A stretch of 55,092 bases of DNA from an uncultured beta proteobacterium. Lineage in GTDB: Bacteria; Pseudomonadota; Gammaproteobacteria; Burkholderiales; Burkholderiaceae_C. Of this stretch, positions 51,197 through 55,092 are shown in pieces (the stretch's first letter is position 1; each line of letters begins with the position of its first letter). The DNA lies in contig CAIJPE010000171.1 of assembly GCA_903822435.1 (NCBI GenBank), forward strand, positions 1-55,092. The letters are read 5' to 3'. Position numbers and translations under genes: made by a program. The notes below the pieces were generated by a model. It saw only the letters and a list, made by a program, of their open reading frames with translations, was not told the origin of the DNA and ran no database searches.

Positions 51197-53527
51197 TCAG
51201 GCGATCTTGAACCGGGCCACCGAAGCCCTGAGCTCTTCGGCGGTGCGGGACAGTTCGCGCACCATCTGGGCCGTCGAGCGCGTGCCTTCGGAAGTCTGCT
51301 CGGTCACGGCGAAGATGTGCTGGATGTTGGCGGCCACCACGTTGGCGGAATCGGCTTCGCGCAGGGCCTCCTGCGAGATGCGCGCGATGAGTTCGGAGAG
51401 TTCGCGCGTGACACGGTCGATGTCGCCCAGCGCCGCACCGGCGGCGTCCGACAGCCTTGCGCCTTCGACCACGCCCTGCGTGGAGCGCTCCATGGCGCCC
51501 ACCGCGTCCTGCGTGTCGGTATGGATGGTGCGCACGATGGCCGCGATCTGCCGCGTGGCATCGCCCGAGCGCTCGGCCAGCCGCTGCACTTCCTCGGCCA
51601 CCACCGAGAAGCCTCGGCCGGCTTCACCGGCCGAAGCCGCCTGGATGGCCGCGTTCAGCGCCAGCACGTTGGTCTGCTCGGTGATGTCGGAGATCAGCTC
51701 GGTGATCTCGCCGATCTCCTGCGAGCTCTCGCCCAGGCGCTTGATGCGCTTGGACGTTTCCTGGATCTGGTCGCGGATGGCGTTCATGCCGCCGATCGTG
51801 TTCTGCACTGCGGTCAGGCCTGTCTCGGCCGCGCGCAGCGACTGGCGGGCCACTTCGGCCGTCTGCTGCGCCTGGCCGCTGACGTCGTTGATGCGGCCGG
51901 CCATCTGCAGCACCGATTCACCGGTCTCGCGGATCTCGCGCAGCTGCTCGGTGGACGCGGCGAGCAGCTCGGTGGAGGTCTGTTCGACCTGCTGCGTGGT
52001 GTCGGTCACGCGGCCCACCGTGCTTTGCACCTGCTCGACGAGCGAGCGGAGCTCTTCCACCGTGTAGTTGACCGAGTCGGCGATGGCGCCCGTGATGTCC
52101 TCGGTCACCGTGGCCTGCTGGGTCAGGTCGCCTTCGGCCACGGTCTGCAGCTCGTTCATCAGGCGCAGGATCGCGGCCTGGTTGGCATCGTTGACGCGCT
52201 TGGCTTCCTGCTCCTGGCGCTCGGCCTCCTGGCGCTGCTCGTCGGCCAGGCGCGAACGGGCCGTCTGGTCCATGACGAACAGACGCAGCAAGCCGAAGGC
52301 ACCGGCGGCCAGCACGATCAGGAACAGCGCAGCCAGGGCCAGACGAACACCGCCGAAGCCGCCTTCGGCCCCCAGGCCCTGCTGCAGGTTGTCCAGGCCG
52401 CGGCGCAGCGGCTCGCTGTCGGCCACGATCGCGGTCTGGGCCTCGCGGGCGGCCACCAGCCCCTGCAGATTGCCCAGGATGGCGCTCGCCTCGGTGCGGG
52501 TCTGTTCATATTGGGTCAGCAGCTGCTGGAGCTTCTCGCGCACCTGCGGCTCGCGGGTTCCGGGCAGTTTCATCTCGGCATTGCCGGCCAGCACGCCCTG
52601 GGCCAGCTCCTTGAACGTTCCCAGGTCCTTGCCGAGCAGGAACACCGCCTCGGCGCTGACGCCTTCGGTGGTCAGGAACTCGTTGGCGCTCTTGCCGATG
52701 CGCTGGGTCAGCATGACCAGTTGGCCCACGGCCGAGAGCTCGGCCGCCGAGGCCCCGCCCTGGAGCTTCAGCGACGAGATCGTGTCCGCGGTTTCAAGCA
52801 GGTCCGCGCTCTGGCGGTTGATGGCCCGCAGGGCACGACCGACCTGGGTCAGTGTCTTCTGCTGGCCCATCACGATGTTGGCGTTCCTCTCGGCCCGGTC
52901 CACCTGGGGCAGCAGCGCATCCACCTGCTCCTGCAGCGCCGAGGGCGCGGCCGTCAGCTCGCTGTCGCCGTTCTTCAGGCCGCGCACGTTGCGCGCCAGC
53001 ACGCCGATGCTGTCCTGGACCTCGGCGAAGGCGCCGGCATTGCCCACCAGCGCTTGTGATACCGACTTGGCCAGCCGCTGCGACTGCGTGCCGGCCTGGC
53101 CCGCCGCGGCCACCTGCACGGCGCTGCGGCTGCTGCTGTTGAGCGCCAGGAAGGCGGTGATCAGCAGGCCGATCAGGCCCACGGCGAAGATCGCCACCAG
53201 CAGCCGCTGCTGGCGCTCGATGGGCCACAGGCCGACCACGGGCAAGCCGCTGCTGAAGGTGCTGGGCTCGCCTCCGTCCTGGCTCGGATGTCGGCTTTCT
53301 GCGAAGTCGGCTGCCAGCTCGGAAGGCGCGGCCTCCGAGATGATGGACGAATCGCCCGCGTCGGGACGCCCGGCCTCGGCCGCTGCCGTGGATTGGCCCA
53401 GGCGCACCGTCACTTCCATCGGGTTGGATGGCGGTGAGAGCTCGTCGAAGGCCGGCGGCTTGGCAACGGCCGTCGCGGCTTCGGGTTTGTTGCGGCTGCT
53501 GCCGCCGATCCTGTCAAGCAAGCTCAT
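51197..53527 (-). CDS. pilJ: PilJ-type methyl-accepting chemotaxis protein of the twitching system
   Basis: A 776-residue transmembrane receptor. The first about 105 residues form a Ser/Pro/Ala-rich cytoplasmic leader. TM1 spans about 108-130 ([23 protein letters not shown]), and two PilJ-type periplasmic helical modules follow ([35 protein letters not shown]). TM2 is near 490-510 ([22 protein letters not shown]). The cytoplasmic signalling hairpin has [35 protein letters not shown]. It relays surface or ligand signals to ChpA through PilI. ATG 53527 (MSLLDRIGG) is chosen over the longer frame, which has no homology. Confidence 0.95.
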   Translation of the reverse strand: MSLLDRIGGSSRNKPEAATAVAKPPAFDELSPPSNPMEVTVRLGQSTAAAEAGRPDAGDSSIISEAAPSELAADFAESRHPSQDGGEPSTFSSGLPVVGLWPIERQQRLLVAIFAVGLIGLLITAFLALNSSSRSAVQVAAAGQAGTQSQRLAKSVSQALVGNAGAFAEVQDSIGVLARNVRGLKNGDSELTAAPSALQEQVDALLPQVDRAERNANIVMGQQKTLTQVGRALRAINRQSADLLETADTISSLKLQGGASAAELSAVGQLVMLTQRIGKSANEFLTTEGVSAEAVFLLGKDLGTFKELAQGVLAGNAEMKLPGTREPQVREKLQQLLTQYEQTRTEASAILGNLQGLVAAREAQTAIVADSEPLRRGLDNLQQGLGAEGGFGGVRLALAALFLIVLAAGAFGLLRLFVMDQTARSRLADEQRQEAERQEQEAKRVNDANQAAILRLMNELQTVAEGDLTQQATVTEDITGAIADSVNYTVEELRSLVEQVQSTVGRVTDTTQQVEQTSTELLAASTEQLREIRETGESVLQMAGRINDVSGQAQQTAEVARQSLRAAETGLTAVQNTIGGMNAIRDQIQETSKRIKRLGESSQEIGEITELISDITEQTNVLALNAAIQAASAGEAGRGFSVVAEEVQRLAERSGDATRQIAAIVRTIHTDTQDAVGAMERSTQGVVEGARLSDAAGAALGDIDRVTRELSELIARISQEALREADSANVVAANIQHIFAVTEQTSEGTRSTAQMVRELSRTAEELRASVARFKIA

Positions 53528-53603
53528 GGAATCCTCTGCGTATTCGGGGTGCCGCGGACCGGATTGCGTCCGGCCTGCGCACGCCGTCGTGCTCGTGCAC
53601 CGC

Positions 53604-54131
53604 TCATGCGGCGATCGCCAGGAACTGCTCGTGGCGGGCCAGCGCCACGAGGTCGATTTCCTGCCATCGCCGGCCATCGGCATCGGTCCACTGCGCACCG
53701 GCGAAGGCCGGGCGCGGAGCCGGGTCGGCCGGCTCCGGGGTGAGTTGGTCGGCACTGCGCAAACCGGCCAGGCGATCGACGAAGACGGCGCAATGCGGCC
53801 CTTGCTGGACGTTGAAGGCCAGCAGTTGTGCGCCGTCCTTCACCGCATCAGGCAACAGCGGCGCGCGCAGGCCCAGGAACGCTGCCAGGTCGACCACCCC
53901 ATGCAGGCCGCCGCGCAGGTTGGCCACGCCCATGAACCAGTGCAGGGTGTGCGGCACGGGCATCAGGCTGCTGACCGGGAAGATCTCGCCGGCCGAGGGC
54001 AGCGGCACGAGCAAGCCCTGTCCGGCGCACTCGATGGCCAGCCACTTGGCAACCTGGGTCTCGGTTCGGGCCTGGGCCAGCCGTTCAGCCAGCCGGGCCT
54101 GCAGTTCTCGGAGTGCGTCGCGGTTGGCCAT
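53604..54131 (-). CDS. pilI: PilI, CheW-like adaptor
   Basis: A 175-residue CheW-domain protein that couples PilJ to ChpA. Typical blocks: [41 protein letters not shown] and [17 protein letters not shown], split by a variable loop. It lies 11 bases after pilH and 76 bases before pilJ on the minus strand. Confidence 0.94.
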   Translation of the reverse strand: MANRDALRELQARLAERLAQARTETQVAKWLAIECAGQGLLVPLPSAGEIFPVSSLMPVPHTLHWFMGVANLRGGLHGVVDLAAFLGLRAPLLPDAVKDGAQLLAFNVQQGPHCAVFVDRLAGLRSADQLTPEPADPAPRPAFAGAQWTDADGRRWQEIDLVALARHEQFLAIAA

Positions 54132-54142
54132 CGACCGGGCGG

Positions 54143-54508
54143 TTAGTCGAAAGCCCTGATCTTGGCGATCAATTCGTCGCCATTGACCGGCTTGACGATG
54201 TAGTCACAGGCGCCTTGCCGCATGCCCCAGACCTTGTCGGTTTCCTGGTTCTTGCTGGTGCACATGATCACCGGCACACCCTGGAAGCGCGGGTCCCGCG
54301 TGATGCTGCGCGTGAGCTGGAAACCGTTCTGCCCGGGCATCACCACGTCCATCAGGATGAGGTCGGGCCTTTCTTCACCCAGCCGACGCATCGCCTCTTC
54401 GCCGTTCTCGGCAGTGCGCACCGTGTAGCCGCGCTTGCCCAGCAACTCCGAGAGGTGGTGCAGTTCGGTCTTCGAGTCGTCGACGACGAGGATCTTCTGG
54501 ATCGGCAT
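54143..54508 (-). CDS. pilH: PilH, single-domain response regulator
   Basis: A 121-residue receiver protein: ILVVDDSKTELHHLSELLGKRG, phospho-acceptor Asp in LILMDVVMPGQNGFQLTRSI, PVIMCTSKNQETDKVWGMRQGA and IVKPV. It controls pilus retraction together with PilG. ATG 54508 (MPIQKILVV) is chosen, with AAGGAC about 7 bases upstream; a TTG one codon earlier is less likely. Confidence 0.95.
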   Translation of the reverse strand: MPIQKILVVDDSKTELHHLSELLGKRGYTVRTAENGEEAMRRLGEERPDLILMDVVMPGQNGFQLTRSITRDPRFQGVPVIMCTSKNQETDKVWGMRQGACDYIVKPVNGDELIAKIRAFD

Positions 54509-54572
54509 CAAAGGGTCCTTGCGCGGGAATCAGGCAGTCCAGGCTGGGCGGGCGACGCGCCGCTCGGAAGCG

Positions 54573-54965
54573 TCACGTCACGGGGCGGCGGAACAGGTCT
54601 ACCGCGCGCAACAACTGCTCCTTCGTGAAGGGCTTGGTGAGGTAGTCCTGCGAGCCGACCATGCGGCCCCGGGCCTTGTCGAAGAGACCATCCTTGGAAG
54701 ACAGCATGATGACCGGAACGTGCGCGAAACGGGGGTTCCGTTTGATGATTGCGCACGTCTGGTAACCATCTAGCCGGGGCATCAGGATGTCGCAGAAGAT
54801 CAGTTCGGGTAGGTGGTCGTTGACCTTGGACAGGGCATCGAAGCCGTCATCGGCCAGAAGCACCTAGTGCCCGCCCTGGCGCAGGAAGATCTCGGCGCTG
54901 CGGCGGATGGTGTTGCTGTCATCGATGACCAGCACGCGGGCACCCACCGCTTCGGCTGCGGGCAT
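54573..54965 (-). pseudogene. pilG: PilG response regulator interrupted by an in-frame TAG
   Basis: The frame encodes a whole receiver domain. The N-terminal part GARVLVIDDSNTIRRSAEIF comes before an amber codon at 54864-54866, and VLLADDGFDALSKVNDH, LIFCDILMPRLDGYQTCAII, PVIMLSSKDGLFDKARGRM and DYLTKPFTKEQLL come after it. The stop lies at codon 34 of 131, where homologues have Glu or Gln (GC-E-V), so a one-base change explains it. Without suppression the product lacks the phospho-acceptor Asp. ATG 54965 is a plausible start; the frame is open further up to a TGA that ends the rubredoxin gene. Loss of PilG usually blocks twitching. Confidence 0.85.
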
Positions 54966-55070
54966 GGCCGCCGGCACGGCGCTCTCTTCTACCGCCTCAG
55001 GCCCTAGGTCTTCCAAGCGCAGTTCTCCCAATGACGCATGTCGGCGAAACGGGCCGCCGGGCGGCCGGTC

Positions 55071-55092
55071 TCAGATCTGGACCATCTCGAAG
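55071..55092 (-). CDS. C-terminal end of a rubredoxin gene
   Basis: The last six codons at the window edge read FEMVQI followed by TGA. This equals the usual rubredoxin C-terminus (DFEMVEI-like), and rubredoxin commonly precedes pilG in beta-proteobacteria. The rest of the gene lies outside the window. Confidence 0.6.

Noticed and set aside
12323..55092. Global reassignment of TAG to an amino acid, suggested by two in-frame ambers.
   Set aside because: TAG is the natural terminator of ctaA, trmL, ctaC, the response regulator at 32102 and the secreted protein at 123, all at the expected protein ends.

Overview
The window is a high-GC chromosomal segment of a beta-proteobacterium. I infer Burkholderiales, and probably the Rubrivivax/Leptothrix/Ideonella/Methylibium neighbourhood. 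The reasons are the gene order rpoH-sco-ctaB-ctaA-SURF1-ctaE-ctaG-ctaD-ctaC, the yqgE-ruvX-pyrR-pyrB-pyrX block, the secB/grxC/rhodanese/gpmA block, and a Chp-type pilus chemosensory operon behind a rubredoxin. I see no tRNA, rRNA, CRISPR or intact mobile element.

Layout. 1-3.3 kb: the tail of an unknown gene, a secreted Vps62-like/Ig-like/FIMAH-like protein, and a decayed IS66 transposase. 3.3-14.1 kb: rpoH behind a CIRCE (HrcA) operator, then convergently the aa3/caa3-type cytochrome c oxidase locus with its assembly factors. Subunit II (ctaC) carries an in-frame amber codon. 14.2-19.7 kb: housekeeping genes (BioC-like methyltransferase, comF, trmL, gpsA, secB, grxC, rhodanese, gpmA).

19.7-37 kb is the most interesting part, a periplasmic PQQ alcohol-oxidation island. 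It holds cytochromes c (including PedF), a YncE-like beta-propeller, a TonB receptor that reads as PqqU/YncD (the PQQ importer), a MoxJ-like binding protein, an AcoR-like sigma-54 activator, and two metallo-beta-lactamase-fold 'quinoprotein relay' proteins. It also holds a PQQ dehydrogenase with the extra Asp typical of lanthanide enzymes, a HiPIP and a SoxYZ-like carrier. Good -24/-12 promoters precede both pedF and the dehydrogenase, so the activator probably controls both. In the middle lies an unusual six-gene operon in which every junction is an ATGA or GTGA overlap: ExbB-like channel, ExbD-like stator with a beta-sandwich tail, small membrane protein, lipoprotein, histidine kinase and response regulator. 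It is my best candidate for an undescribed system, possibly dedicated energisation and sensing for PQQ or metal uptake or for the dehydrogenase.

37-43.7 kb: a lipid acyltransferase, pyrimidine genes (including a catalytically dead dihydroorotase homologue), ruvX, yqgE, photolyase and a GNAT enzyme. 43.7-55.1 kb: a diguanylate cyclase and the Chp operon (chpA, pilJ, pilI, pilH, pilG) with the end of a rubredoxin gene. pilG also carries an in-frame amber. Because TAG ends several intact genes here, both ambers look like nonsense mutations or sequence errors rather than a recoded codon.
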